A stretch of DNA of 64,000 nucleotides. Origin: Plecoglossus altivelis. Lineage: Eukaryota > Chordata > Actinopteri > Osmeriformes > Plecoglossidae. A program made the translations under genes and the position numbers. The DNA lies in the NCBI GenBank assembly GCA_036571765.1, contig BROE01000017.1:3043647-3107646 (forward strand), written 5' to 3'. Below are positions 1 to 12,466 of this stretch, piece after piece (position 1 is the stretch's first letter; every line of letters starts with the position of its first letter). The notes below the pieces were generated by a model. The model did not search any database and was not told the DNA's origin. It worked only from the letters and a program-made list of their open reading frames with translations.

Positions 1-912
1 CTGAAGTGCTGTGTCTTGACCTTAGTTTATACATTTATAAGACTAGTCTTTTTAGGGGGGGAAACGTTATTCGAGTTGGTTTGTTTTTCCTTCTCAGATT
101 ATTTTAGTGAATACAAACAAAAATGTGAAGGTGGAGGTAGGATAATTATGGAGAATTCGTAGGTATTCCGTAGGTATTCACATGCACGAGCTATTCAAAT
201 ACATATCCTATCAGGTGATCTTATGCAGAATGCATAGCACGAGAAAATTCTCGCGTGGAAGTGTTTTACAATGTTAAAACATCAACATACTGTGAATAAA
301 ATAGCCACAATCTGTGGTGTGCCCGTTCATGTTCATTGAATCCATTCAACGTTCTGCTAATGCTTTTCCTTGACTAGGCTAGGCCACTTTAAATATAGCA
401 AAAACAAATGTTATTTCCTCAGATGCAGGCATTTGAATGTACGCATTCTCGCCTGTACTTTCACATCACCAAGAGGGTAATACATATATTGCCCATAGAT
501 TATTCTGCCTATACCCTTTTCGTTTTGGGTACTTTTAACAATAAAATTATCAGAGCCCTGCAACTTGCTGGCCCCAGTCCAGGTTGTATCCCGCCTATGG
601 CCCGAATTTGCTGGGTAAGGCTCCAATCACCCGTGACCTTCAACGGGAATAAGCGATACTGCAGTCCCTACCAGGGATCGGCAGTAGAAAATAAAGGAAT
701 TAATAATCAAATGTGTTCCTTAATTTCAGTGTGTGGAACTTGATCGTAGTATACGTTTTAGTATGAGCCCAGTCTGATCAAACCGTCACGATGAACATAA
801 TTGCACCTGATCTTAATCACTCTCAGTTTACTGAGGTCCCACATGTCCCTATAGCTTGTCCCCAGTGGCCCCCCTGCCCCGCCCCAGGCGCGTGACGGGG
901 TCGCATCAGGAG
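1..912. other. Upstream flank of dlc, no gene recognised
   Basis: No exon or known repeat is recognisable here. Short open frames on both strands (for example 408-743 +) have no familiar domain and no splice support. The last 50 bases are GC-rich, with a GC-box-like CCCCGCCCC near 876-884 just before the TATA box of the next gene, so the right end is probably proximal promoter. Confidence 0.5.
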
Positions 913-919
913 TATAAAA
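913..919 (+). promoter_or_regulatory. dlc: TATA box of the Delta-like gene
   Basis: TATAAAA lies about 240 bases before the chosen start codon (1161), with a GC-rich box just upstream. Transcription would be expected to start near 940-950, giving a 5' UTR of about 215 bases. The motif and placement are seen; use as a promoter is inferred. Confidence 0.55.
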
Positions 920-1160
920 CGGCAGATTGTCATTACACACCAGAACATTCAAAAGTGAACGAGTGGATCAGCAACCGCACGCAACCTAGGACTTCTAGAA
1001 CTAGTTTAGTCATCTTGTCGGCATGAATGGTATAGTAGGAAGTTTATAGTAAGTTTTATGCTGTGGATTGTCGGAAGACGCGCTCACCTTATTTATTGGA
1101 TACAACGAATGCATACACCTGCGGATTATTGTGAAGCGGAAGACCAAACACCTGAGAAAA

Positions 1161-3326
1161 ATGGCCTGTCTATCTCTTAGATACCTTTTGGCTCTGACCC
1201 TCATGCAAGTGGTAAGTAGGCCTATCCACTTTAAGATGCCCATTCAACAGTGACATTCGTGTTTTACGCACAATCACTAATTCCACTGTCTCTTCTCATT
1301 TAAGGTCTCGTCATCTGGCGTGTTCGAGCTGAAAGTCCACTCGTTTAACACTGCCCATCGCATATGCAGACGGCACCGAGATTGTCATATATTCTTCCGA
1401 ATTTGCCTGAAACATTCGGAGGATCACATCTCTGCTGAGCCGCCCTGCACTTTTGGAACGGGACACACCAACGTCATACGTGCCGATCAAACTTCAATCT
1501 CCAGCAGCGCACCGATCCGGGTGCCATTCCATTTCAAGTGGCCGGTAAATATATAGATATCAACATCATGGCTACTTCACAAAGTTATTCGAAATTGAAA
1601 TAAGGAAGTCGTGCCGTTTGAAATCTAAATCCCCACTTTCTCTCTTCCTTCAGGGTACTTTTTCTCTGATAATTGAAGCTTGGAACGCAGAATCTCCTAC
1701 GGAGTATACCGGTACGCCTATACATTCCAGACATACGTATTATTGATTTATCTGATTTATCATATCAAATTATATATTTTTCCGGAGTTACCTAAAAAGG
1801 GCATAAGTCAATAAAACACGTATCTCTTTAGATAACCAGAACAATCTCGTCAGCCGGTTGGCAACGAGAAGGAGACTAGCCATCGGTGAAGACTGGTCAC
1901 AAGATGTTCACTTTGGAGAGCAGAGTGAACTCCGTTACTCCTACCATGTCTTCTGTGATGAGTACTACTTTGGCGACAGCTGTTCTGACTACTGCAGACC
2001 CCGTGACGACACACTGGGCCACTACACCTGCGACGAGGAGGGCAACCGAAACTGTTTGGAGGGCTGGAAGGGAAATTACTGCTCTGAACGTAAGCGAAAA
2101 CCCGTCATGTTTGTTCGTCCTCGCATTCTTGTTCGTTTATTCATCGCAGGCAGCTTGCTTTCCAAATCAAGTTTTCAACACGCGCTTCATAATTAGACAG
2201 TTTGACTGAGTTCAGTTAGAAAACTTTTGATTCAGGCCACCAAAAAGTTAGTTGTTTACTCGTGGTTTACATAGATTCATAAGGCCTTTGACACTACCAA
2301 TAGACAACACCTCTTTGCAGCTCCTTCAAGCGTTTTACTTCAACCAAAGGAAGCTTCAGCAATGTGTCTGTGCTACATAGTTGTGAACCATGTGGAGTCG
2401 AATTTGTCTTTTGTCCCTTGTAACAATGGGAGGAGAAGCCTAGACTCCCGAAAGACACATGTTGGAGGTGGTGTGTGTGCTGGCAGAGGGAGGGCTGTGC
2501 GTGTGTGGGGAAGGAGGGAGGGAGGGCTGTGCGTGTGTGGGGAAGGAGGGAGGGAGGGAGGGCATGGGCAAAGAAAGGCCTCGCGGTCGTCTGTGTGGTG
2601 TGCACACCAGCTGCTTGATTTGATAGTTAACAAACAGTGAAGTCTGAGCCAGGGGGGGTGGGGTCAGACAGGGTGCCCTGCGTCTGTCTGTGTGTGTGTG
2701 ATGCATGCAGAGGGCGTGACCAGTGCAATCACACACCCTCCCGTTCTCTCCCCCCCCCCTCCCCCCAGCCATCTGCTCGGCGGACTGCAGCGAGAAGCAC
2801 GGCTACTGCGAGGCCCCCGGGGACTGCAAGTGCCGCATGGGCTGGCAGGGCCCCTCCTGCACCGACTGCGTGCGCTACCCAGGGTGCCTCCACGGCACCT
2901 GCAGCCAGCCGTGGCAGTGCAACTGCCAAGAGGGCTGGGGAGGCCTGTTCTGCGACCAGGACCTCAACTACTGCACCAACCACCGGCCCTGCGCCAACGG
3001 GGCCACCTGCACCAACACGGGCCAGGGCAGCTACACCTGCGCATGCAAGCCCGGCTATGGGGGCACCAACTGTGAGCTGGAGACGAATGAGTGTGACAGC
3101 AACCCCTGCAAGAATGGAGGCAGCTGCAACGTACGTTTCTATTCGCTTTCTATTTTAGTTGTAGTAGAAACACATATAGTAGTATGAAATATGTATTCTT
3201 TTCTAGGCGTAGAGATGACATCCAACATCATTTGGAAAGAATGTTCAAATATTTATGCATGTTACCAAAAGAATATGGTAGTAGGGAATCCTGCCAAGCC
3301 ATGGGTCTCTCTAACATCCACCTCTC

Positions 3327-3376
<50 letters not shown>

Positions 3377-4620
3377 TCCCTCCCTCCCTCATACAGGACC
3401 TGGAGAATGACTACTCCTGCACCTGCCCCCAGGGCTTCTACGGGAAGAACTGCGAGATCATCGCCATGACGTGCGCCGACGGGCCCTGCTTCAACGGGGG
3501 CACCTGCGTGGAGACGCCAACGGGGGGCTACACCTGCCGATGCCCCCCCAGCTACACCGGCTCCAACTGTGAGAAGAAGCTAGATCGTTGCAGCAACAGC
3601 CCCTGTCTGAACGGTGGGTCGAATTGCGAAGCTGCGTAGGGGTTTGGAGGCTGCAGAACGGGGAGGGGACGAACAGAGCGTAGTCAGCAGTGACATCTAG
3701 TGGTTGAGATAGGCAACTGCATGGATTATCTTAAAACGAGATGATAAAAGGTTACGATTTAGGATAGAGACAAATACCAGGCATCTTGAGAGATAGGATT
3801 TAACAGTGTTCATTGTATTCCTGTTGAAACCATTGATGCTGTGGAGAAGCAAAGTGTGACGTAGAGTCTTGTGTGTTCTCCAGGTGGAGAGTGTCTGGAC
3901 CTGGGCCAGAGTGTTCTATGCCGCTGTCGCTCCGGCTTCACCGGCGCCAACTGCCAGGTGAACATCGACGACTGCGCCTCGGTGCCCTGCCAGAATGCCG
4001 GCACCTGCCAAGACGGCGTGGACGGCTACACCTGCTCCTGCACCCTGGGCTACACTGGCCAGAACTGCACTGTGCGCTCCGACGCCTGCGGGCTCCACCC
4101 CTGCCAGAACGGCGGCACCTGCTTCACTCACTTCACGGGACCCGTGTGCCAGTGTCCGGCTGGGTTCATGGGGCCCAGCTGCGAGTTCACCCTCCAGCCC
4201 AGCTACAAGCCCGCCCTGCGCCAAGCCCAGCAACCCTCCTCGGCCACCCTCACCACCTCCTGCATCCTGACGCTGGTGGCTCTGGCGCTGGTGGCTGGCA
4301 TCGTGATGCTGAGGCGGAGGCGCCTGCGGGGCAGGAAGCCACTGAGCGACACGGCGGTCTACAACGACCTGGAGGCGATCGGCAGCCTGGCGAGCCAGTT
4401 CCCCAGCGAAAGGGAGGCCTTCCTGCGCTCCGGAAGCCTCTTTAAGATCAGTAACAGTGACCCACGCCTCAGCCTCACGCTCCCTGCAGAGGAGAGGCCG
4501 GGCTACAGGCAGACCCCCATGGAGAGCAGCCAAGGACGAGGGGAGCGTCGCTCCCTTTCTCCTGGACAAGACTACCTGTGGAGGGGGGAGGCTAGCCAGG
4601 GGGCCGGGGGGCTGAGATGA
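1161..4620 (+). CDS. dlc: Delta-type Notch ligand, probably deltaC
   Basis: Single-pass membrane ligand that activates Notch on neighbouring cells. Seven exons: 1161-1211, 1305-1544, 1654-1711, 1832-2089, 2769-3130, 3397-3613, 3884-4620; phases agree and give 640 residues. Order: signal peptide (1-17), MNNL domain (about 20-115), an intact cysteine-rich DSL domain (ending about residue 200, motif RYSYHVFCDEYYFGDSC), eight EGF repeats, a hydrophobic span near 516-537, a stop-transfer RRRR and a cytoplasmic tail of about 100 residues. Canonical DSL and eight EGFs argue against mammalian-type DLL3, which has a degenerate DSL and six EGFs. Length is close to zebrafish DeltaC; human DLL1 and DLL4 are longer. 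The tail lacks the C-terminal ATEV-type PDZ ligand of DLL1/DLL4. Neighbours (ppp1r14a, exoc3l2, mark4) fit the 19q13-like block. The family is certain; the paralogue (dlc rather than dll4 or dld) is inferred. Confidence 0.9.
2462..2565. repeat. GT/G-rich minisatellite in dlc intron 4
   Basis: Imperfect tandem copies of a unit of about 32 bases (GCTGTGCGTGTGTGGGGAAG followed by GAGGGAGGGAG) inside the dlc intron before the first EGF exon. No function is suggested. Confidence 0.6.
3321..3374. repeat. (TC)n microsatellite in dlc intron 5
   Basis: Run of TC dinucleotides just before the acceptor of the sixth dlc exon; it forms an unusually long polypyrimidine tract for that splice site. Confidence 0.9.
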
Positions 4621-5612
4621 GCCCCAGGCCGGAGCCCAGGAGATGGACAGCCAGATGCCTGGGTGGTGGGGGTAGGAGGGGGGTGGGAGTGGGGGTAGGT
4701 GTGGGGGGCAGAGAAATGCTGGCACTTCCTTTCTCTCTCTTTCTGAACCCCCGACTTGAAGGACGAAAGAGACGGAACCGAAATGAGTCGATAACCGGTC
4801 GGGTCATTTCATAGGTTGCGGATAGGTTGCGAAAACAAAAGGAAACAAGGTGTTGGAAATGAACTGTTTATTGTGATAAAGATTTTTGTTGACAAACTAT
4901 GTAAGTTACTGCTCTTGAAGAATGGGGAAATATCCTTCAGTAGAAGTCTTCCAAGTTTCAAAAACCCAAAGACAATAGCTTATAGAAACGGTGACTGTTC
5001 AAAAGTCATTAGCCAGAAACTCTCTTGCTGAAGAAACTGTTCAAAAACCAAATACAGGAAGTCCTGGTATTCTGATATGTAGCCTCTCTTTAGAAGGCCG
5101 GCCCATGATAAAGTGTATTCTTATCAAACCCTTAAGGGGATGAGTCTTTTATGTATTTACCTTATCTACTCAATGTTTTTTCAATTTTTTCATTTCAAGA
5201 TACCATTGATTTCAAAAGACTAAAGAGTTTTCTACAAAAAATCTTTCATTTCTTCAAACATTAATTTCCTTTTTTTGTACGTACGATCATTTTTTAATTC
5301 GTTATATTATTTATTTATTTGAAATGTTTTACCTTTATTGTCACAAATTCAGAGATATATTTATATGACGCTAAGTGGGTACCTGTAGGCTGTGTGATGA
5401 TCTCGATCTTTGCTTTGTCTATGGATTCAGTGTACAAGGAGAACGTTCATGGAACGAAAGAAAAACAAACGCATGACATCAACAAATGTACCTGAGATCT
5501 CTAATTGAGCTGTTTCTGACAAATACTCATTTTTATGTTCAATGCCAAAGTTTTTGTTTTGTCATGCGTATGCTACCATATTTAATTTGTCCATTATGTA
5601 TGTGTGCTGTGG

Positions 5613-5618
5613 AATAAA
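5613..5618 (+). terminator. dlc: Poly(A) signal of dlc
   Basis: AATAAA about 1 kb after the stop codon, in AT-rich sequence with T-rich runs typical of a 3' UTR. This is the most likely 3' end before ppp1r14a begins about 320 bases later, so the two genes are tightly spaced. Confidence 0.6.
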
Positions 5619-5938
5619 TGATACAAATTTCTCAGCGACGTATAAGAGTGATATTTTACAGGGAGGGGGGGGGGGGGAATAACAACATAATCAGGCATCA
5701 GCCTCGCTTTTAGCCGTTCCTCGAATACAAATCGTGCAAAACAGTTAAGTAGTCTAAATAGTCTTCGGCAATCTCAGCCGGGATCTTCATAAACACTCTC
5801 TCCACAGGGTGGAGATATAACGTCGGTAATCAGATAAAGTGCCGCCTGTCCGTCCGCTGTCCTCTCATGAGCCTTTAGCGTCAGCCGTGCAAGCAGTGCA
5901 AGCCTCAAAAATAACTTGAGAAACCTGTTCGACCAGAC

Positions 5939-8310
5939 ATGGCAGCCCATCGAATCGGGAAGACGCATGAAGATGAGGTCCATTCATCAGACATGGGAAC
6001 GTCTCGGGAACACGGGATTGGCCTCCAGAAGAGACAAGCTCGGGTGACCGTGAAATATAACAGGAAAGAGCTTCAGAGGCGAATAGACGTGGAAAAGTGG
6101 ATAGATGAATGCTTGGATAAGCTGTACTTCGGAAAGGTGAGATAACGATTCTCCGTTGGATTTCTTCATCACGTTCGAACTCATGTAATGTTGACAAAAG
6201 CCAATTCATGTTTCAAGTCTAACTGACTTTTGGAAATTACTGGTGGAACACAACTTCTACCTTGAAACTACTCTAAATGCAACCGTTGAAGAGATTCTGA
6301 AACATTTCAGCTGAATGCTTGAAAACTTGAAAGCTGAGAACTTGAATGTTTAAATATCATATTAATTATCAATGTAAAAATGTTTCAACCTAAAATATTT
6401 ATGCTGTGAGCAGTGCCGACTCCAAAAGGTTAGACTCACTATGAGAACTAGGTTAATTCCGATGTTGGATTATTACATCTGTGTTTAGGGACCTCGTTTC
6501 ACTGTGTTTATGAAGTAATTGGCTAGAACTCCTCCTTATACACCCACAAGCCTGTTCGTTTAGAGGAGCCCAAATTGTCATGTCCTGCAACCGTGGCAAT
6601 GTTTGAGTTCAGTCAAATTCCTCAGGGACACATAAGAAGAAAAACTGGTTTCCAGTAACTAACTAAAGTCCCGCAGGCCTGGCTTTTAAGTTCCACTGGC
6701 GATACTGTTTAGATCGATCACGTGTGTTTCCATTTCAGTGCGAGTGGCCAATGTATGGTGTCCTTAAAAGGCTTGGAGAGCGTCTTGGGGACCCAAGCAT
6801 AAGGAGAACACCACGGTCCCCCTTGTGTGTACAAGATAGATGCTACAGATGTGGTCGGGGTGGGGGGGGGGAGGGATGGTTACTGCCCTACATGGGCCGT
6901 GCCTGGAGCCAGCAGGGATGAGATACAGGAAGAGCGGTTTGTTGTGAGGGGCAAGTCGGTGGCCCCCCCTTTCATCCCTGTGGGAGTTTTTTTGGGGGGG
7001 ATGAAGGTTGGAGTTCGAAGTATTCTGGAAACGGGTCTCCAGTTCTTGGCAGATAGCTCCGTGGAATCACAGCCAGGAGTTTGGAAACCTCTGAGGTCTG
7101 ATGAAGGTTCTGGCGTTCTGCCCCGGGCAAAATGTAGCGAGCGGTCAGAAAAGCCAGCGAAGGATCTTGACCCTACAAATACACTACGATGGCTGGCCTG
7201 CCTTCTGAAAGCAGGTGTGACTATTACGATCCAACAAATCCGCAAAATCGTTTGACTGCTAGACGGTTTTATCATACAAATCTAGAGGAAGGCCGTTTCT
7301 GGCGATTTGAGGCCCTTTTTAATTAAGATATGAAATGTAGAAATGAACAGTAAGTAACCACAGAGCATGACTCTGTGTCAGGCAATGTAAGTACTCAGAG
7401 TTCGGTCGTGTCGGGTTGGCTGGATGGGGAGAGCCAGATCGTGCATCCACTGAACTATGGGTACAATGGATGTTTGTTCTTTTCCACCAGGGCAGTAGAA
7501 CAGTTCGTTCATTAACATCGACACAATCCCACCCCATTATTCCGATGCCAGCCTTCAGAAAATGCACGTAGAATCGGAAAAAATATCAGGCCAAAAATAT
7601 AATGTTTTGAAACCAAAAGGGATGGCATTGTTGATACTATTTCAAGTCAGTTATGAACCTGTGTCCAAGATAGAAAAGAACAGAAGTTTAAGACACGGTC
7701 GAATGCTGACTGTGCGCATTCATGCTGGGCTGCATACCTTCATGTTTCTGTGTGTCTGTGCGTTCGCAGGAAGAGCTCATGCCTGACGAGATCAACATAG
7801 ATGAGCTGCTAGACCTGCCGACAGACGAGGAACGAGCTGGAAGGCTACAGGTGGGGAGCGCCATGCTTTGAACTTGAGCTGTCGTCCCCTCTGGTCACGC
7901 TCACACAGGAGAGCCCCTTGTTGTCACCACAAACAAGACTGTGTACGCTGAGCTACCTGTGTGAGATAAGAAGCGTAACCTCTTCCCGTCTGTCCTCAGG
8001 AGATCCTTCGGACCTGCAGCAACGATACAGAGGTGTGTCCTGGCTTTAGGTTTTGGTGATAACGTGGAGCGATGATGCGCTCAGTGTACCGTCTCAAGCT
8101 CGCATTTTGAAGAACGCACACGTCATGTACATGCATTGGCAGACACGCGCACACGCACACAAATGACCAAACCCAGATCACTATGCATGGGGGATTGGCA
8201 GTATCTGGCACCTCTTACCACAGAGACTTCCGGTAGGTGCCGCCGTAGCCAGGCTTGCACCCGAACAATAGGTGTCTTGTGCTGGGGTCCTCTCTCGCTC
8301 TCTCTCTCTT

Positions 8311-8343
<33 letters not shown>

Positions 8344-9035
8344 GTCTAAACCTCCTTTGTCTCTTGGCCTGTTCCCTTGTTACAAAGACTTTTGTTTAGC
8401 TCCAGAAAACAGACAAACGGGTTTTAGGGCTACGTGTGTGTGTGTGTGTGGATGCGTGCGTGTGTCTGTTAGGCAGGGTCACCTCTTCAGAGGCATTTTC
8501 ATCGTCACACAGAAATAAGGTGGTTACCCCAGCTCAAAACATCATAAAAGATTTAATAATGCTATTTCTGACTGTTTGCGGTAGTTAGAAATATTGTCCT
8601 GGCCTGACCCCATGTCCACATCAGTATGAGTCATCAACTCATATGAAAAACCAGCAACGATTTTCATGCAGACTAGGAAATGAAAGCTTGACACTTTTGA
8701 ATGTACCACAGGAAAGTGTGACCCATGTGATGACTGTTGAATATTAGTGTGTTGTGCGGGCAGTGATGTCCAGCTGTTCACTTCTTAAGAAGTGCGATGC
8801 TGTGCATTGTGTGCCGTGTCGCCCGCTAGCCAACGCGGGCGCGTCTCAAACGTTGTCCGCTGTGCAGGTGTTCATCCGGGACCTGGTAGGGAGGCTGGAG
8901 GGCCTCCACAAGCAGGAAGAGCTTCAGAGCGAAGGCATCGAGCACCCTCTGCCCCACTGCCATGGTCACCCCCGCCACGAGCCCTACCACTTCAACAACC
9001 CCCACCACTGCAGCCAGCACCACCCCACCATCTGA
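5939..9035 (+). CDS. ppp1r14a: Protein phosphatase 1 regulatory inhibitor subunit 14A (CPI-17)
   Basis: Cytosolic inhibitor of myosin light-chain phosphatase (PP1 catalytic subunit with MYPT1), active once phosphorylated by PKC or ROCK; sensitises smooth muscle to calcium. Four exons: 5939-6136, 7770-7850, 8000-8032, 8868-9035, all phase 0, giving 159 residues (human about 147). The N-terminus starts MAAHRIGK, close to CPI-17's own. The phosphorylation loop is intact: LQKRQARVTVKY with the target threonine at residue 37 (Thr38 in mammals). Next come ELQRRIDVEKWID and the conserved MPDEINIDELL. The tail is odd: 10 histidines in the last 32 residues. The start is the first ATG in frame and begins the conserved N-terminus. 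Human PPP1R14A is on 19q13.2, matching the synteny. Could be confused with paralogues 14B/14C/14D, but the N-terminus favours 14A. Confidence 0.92.
8291..8343. repeat. (TC)n microsatellite in ppp1r14a intron 3
   Basis: TC-rich run with occasional TTTC interruptions, followed at 8430-8470 by a short GT-rich run. Confidence 0.85.
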
Positions 9036-9675
9036 GTTCCCCCACCCCTCCCTCGTCTCACACGCCCGGGCCGCGATGAAGGACCATGGGATAGCAGACA
9101 CGGTAGAAGGAAGAAAAAAAAATCTCCAAGCGGTTGATGCTAAGACCACTTGCCTGGAAGGGTGGCACACTCTGACCAGACCAGCGTGTCGTTTGCGGTA
9201 ATACCCACCTGCTCCACTCGGTGGCGCTGTTTTTATCTGCTCCCTGTCCGGACTACGCCTCCCTCAACAAACGCCTGAACACTGCTAGCCACGGCATGAT
9301 GGACGCACCCAATCAAATCACTGAACTGTTTGGAGTCATCCAAACACGGTATATCTTTTAGAATAACGTCGGCCATTACTTCTACCATGGTACACGATGA
9401 AGGACTGTCCGCAGGATGGTTCCAAAGTTGTGACTGGCCTCCCACCGAAAGTGTCCACATTACACAGCTACTTTTCAACTAAACGGGCCAATTCTCATCC
9501 TCAGTTAATTGTTTTAATCCTAAGAAATGGACGAGGTCATTATGTTGCTGCGGTATAATATCTGGTAAAACTGCTTCTCTAATACCTACGGTATTTTCTG
9601 TTCCTTTCTTATGGTTGTAACGCGTGTGAGTGATTTTGCGGTCATTAATCGTATTCAATTGGAATTTGAAGCAAA

Positions 9676-9681
9676 AATAAA
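9676..9681 (+). terminator. ppp1r14a: Possible poly(A) signal of ppp1r14a
   Basis: AATAAA about 640 bases after the stop codon at 9035. It is the first canonical hexamer I see downstream on this strand. Confidence 0.4.
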
Positions 9682-10197
9682 ACGGACGTCAATCACCACG
9701 AATCTGCTAGTTCTGGTTTGTTCAGGATGCAGGCAGGACAAACAGGGGGCCGCTGACACAGTCACACCAAGTCTGTTGGCAGGACTCCTGTCAGTGGGGA
9801 GGAGGGCGGAGGGAGGGAGGGGGGGGGGGCGTAGTAGAGACATAGGCATGTCATCATCCAAGACTGTCAGAATGACTCATCAAGAACGTGACAGAAGATT
9901 GTCACTTGTTGTTTTAGTCCCAGTGAACCATGAGGTCACGGTACAGGCAAGGTGTCAGCAGTTTTTTTTTTTTTTTTTACCAGCCCCGATTTAACACTCA
10001 AGTCTACCTTCCATCTGTGTTGATGTAGGCTATCTTAATAATGTCTCAGTGTTAGTAGTAGATAGAATTAATATAAGTTTTAAGTCTGATTGTTCTCATA
10101 ACCAAAGTCGTAGTTTGATTCCTGGGCTATCGTTGTACACCAGAGGGCACTGGAGGAGAGAGATGACACTGATAGCAGCAGGAAACGTTCACCTCTG

Positions 10198-10350
10198 TTA
10201 AAGGGATAGTTCACTGATTTCTTTGACTAAAGAATCCATGCTACCGTTGTAGCTATAGCCAAGCTAATGAGACTAGAGGGGAGGGATAGCATAGCAACGT
10301 CACCAAAAGCCTGTCATAATTTCAGTGGAAGCGTTTGAAAAAGTCCCTTA
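10198..10350. mobile_element. Candidate MITE-like DNA element fragment
   Basis: Begins with GTTAAAGGGATAGTTCAC, closely resembling the terminal sequence of a large class of short non-autonomous DNA elements in fish genomes that insert at TTAA. The right boundary and an opposite terminal repeat were not identified, so the extent is approximate. Confidence 0.4.
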
Positions 10351-10710
10351 TTATTTCATTAACTGTCTAAAACGTCCTAACATCGACTGATACAGTTATT
10401 CTGCCATGATTCTAGAGGTAAAGACAAAACATTTACTGAGCAAATCAAGATTAGATAACAAATGTTGTTTTCAATGTTTTCTAACAAGGTAAGAACATCC
10501 TAAAAATGAATATATTTTGGCTCTTGATCAAATTGTTGTTTGGGTTCCTGAACCTAAGTGGAATACATGCGTGTTAATCTCGTGCCACTTGAGTCTGATC
10601 TTGAGGTAAACAGTTCTGTTTACTCTGAGATAACTCTGTATAACGATTAAGGTATCAGTTGGACAGTTTGTCAGTGGTTTACATTGTTACCCTGTCAACT
10701 CAGACTGTAA

Positions 10711-10713
<3 letters not shown>

Positions 10714-10772
<59 letters not shown>
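10714..10772. repeat. (CA)n microsatellite
   Basis: About 29 uninterrupted CA dinucleotides in the intergenic region; a clean, probably polymorphic marker. Confidence 0.95.
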
Positions 10773-12466
10773 AAGAACATGTCAATAGAACTAAGAAAAG
10801 AGTCACTGGAATAGAATGTGCAGTTCTGTTCTTGTCCCCTGGCAATTAGTGTAATTGGAGGGTCCCTGTGGAGGAATGGAAGGAGAGGAGAAGGGGAAGG
10901 ACGTTTCCTCAGGAAAGCACATCATCATCATCATCATCATCTTCTAAAATACAGGCCAGTCAGGAAACCGAATGACCAGAACGCTTTTCTGAGGTGCAGA
11001 GATCCACAAACATATACATGCCCACACAGAGACTCACACCCACTCCGCATACATCGGGATGACATTACGCTGACACGCAGCGCACGAAACCCTCACAAGG
11101 TAAGAGGCGTTCAGACCATATGTTGAGGGATCATTGATGGTTCTATCTGTTGTTGAAAGCTGATTCTGGAAAAATTGATCTGGAGTGCTTGGGATTAGAC
11201 GTAGAATCGCGTCAGTAGAATTGTGGACGGATGTTTTCCGTGGGGAATATTTTTTGACATCCGTACCATTAGTTTTTATAAGAACATGATCGTTCAAGTC
11301 AGATAATCGGCAGTTGCAGGTGAGTTCAATGGTTCTTTAATATTGTACATGGGCAAAATGTTTTAAAGACAGTACCTGTTTTTGTAAAGTTTAAAGGTAG
11401 ATACAACACAACATATTAGATTATGAAATAATTCAACACTGTCATCATGCTTTATTCGTTCTGTTCTGAAGCTGTAGTGTAACAATTTAAGTCCATTTCA
11501 TACAGTATATATAATCGTAGAGATTTCGGTATTTCATGTCGATGATGTTTTCCACAGTGTCAGATGATACAATTAATGCTGAGATGAGTGAAACTGGGAA
11601 AAGTTTGACCAACTGCTTATTATATAAATAATTAGGAAATCACTTAGTGTCTCATATCGATTATGTAAAAATGATACTAGTAATTCATCCCTACAGAAGC
11701 ATCTATATCATCAGTGTTCCACCCAGGGAAAAGGATCACTCCACCTTGCTCATTTTATTTTGTATTAATTTGTTTTGTTTAGCCATTCTGTTTTAGAGAC
11801 GCAGGATGCTAGTCATCAACAATTTGATATTTCTGCAGTGTGGAAACTCCAACAGCCTGCCAAGGAGTTTCAATGATACAAGCCATTGTTTCGAAACAAC
11901 ATCCCTGTATCGCACGCATTTCTTCCAAGAGCTTGTTGTATGCTAAGTACTCAGCGTCTGTTTAGAGGACCGCAACTTACCTCTTGGAAAGCGGAGGTGT
12001 TCTGTGTGCGCATCAAAGCAGCAGGACCAACACCATGTAACGTGTTTTAATACTTATCTGGTCCTACGTGGCGATATTTGTATTAGGTGCCGGTCGGACA
12101 TGTTGATATAGGAAAGCATCACATTCTCGAAGGACATGAACGTTGGCTGTTAATTGTTCCCTCAAACTGACTGATTGCTCATAGGAGAGTAGAGCAAAGT
12201 ACAGAGAGTAATTACGGTTTTGTGTAGGCATTCCGGAACATTTAACAATGTAAGAATGCAGCATGTGCTCTAGTACAATCTGATGTGGATGACTTCAACA
12301 GGTGGTTGTTAACGAACCGACATTGCAGGAAAAGTCCAACACCTCTTTTGGTTTTCGTTTTCCTTCGCGTTGCTCCTCCGGACCGCTGTCTTGTCTTTAG
12401 CAGTGTCGGTTTCAACATGGGTCTGTTGTTTGTTTTGATTCTAGAATAGTATTGCCGAGTGCAAGC

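Larger units (their letters stand above)
9682..12466. other. Intergenic, ppp1r14a to exoc3l2
   Basis: No coding exon recognised. Contents: a G-run at 9822-9830, a T-run at 9961-9978, a possible MITE from about 10198, a (CA)n tract and a short (ATC)n run at 10922-10941. An acceptor-like TTCTAG at 12438-12443 lies 24 bases before the exoc3l2 start, suggesting a non-coding first exon somewhere upstream that I could not place. Confidence 0.5.

Noticed and set aside
3916..4725. 269-codon - strand frame opposite dlc
   Set aside because: Antisense shadow of the GC-rich EGF-encoding exon, low-complexity A/G/V composition.
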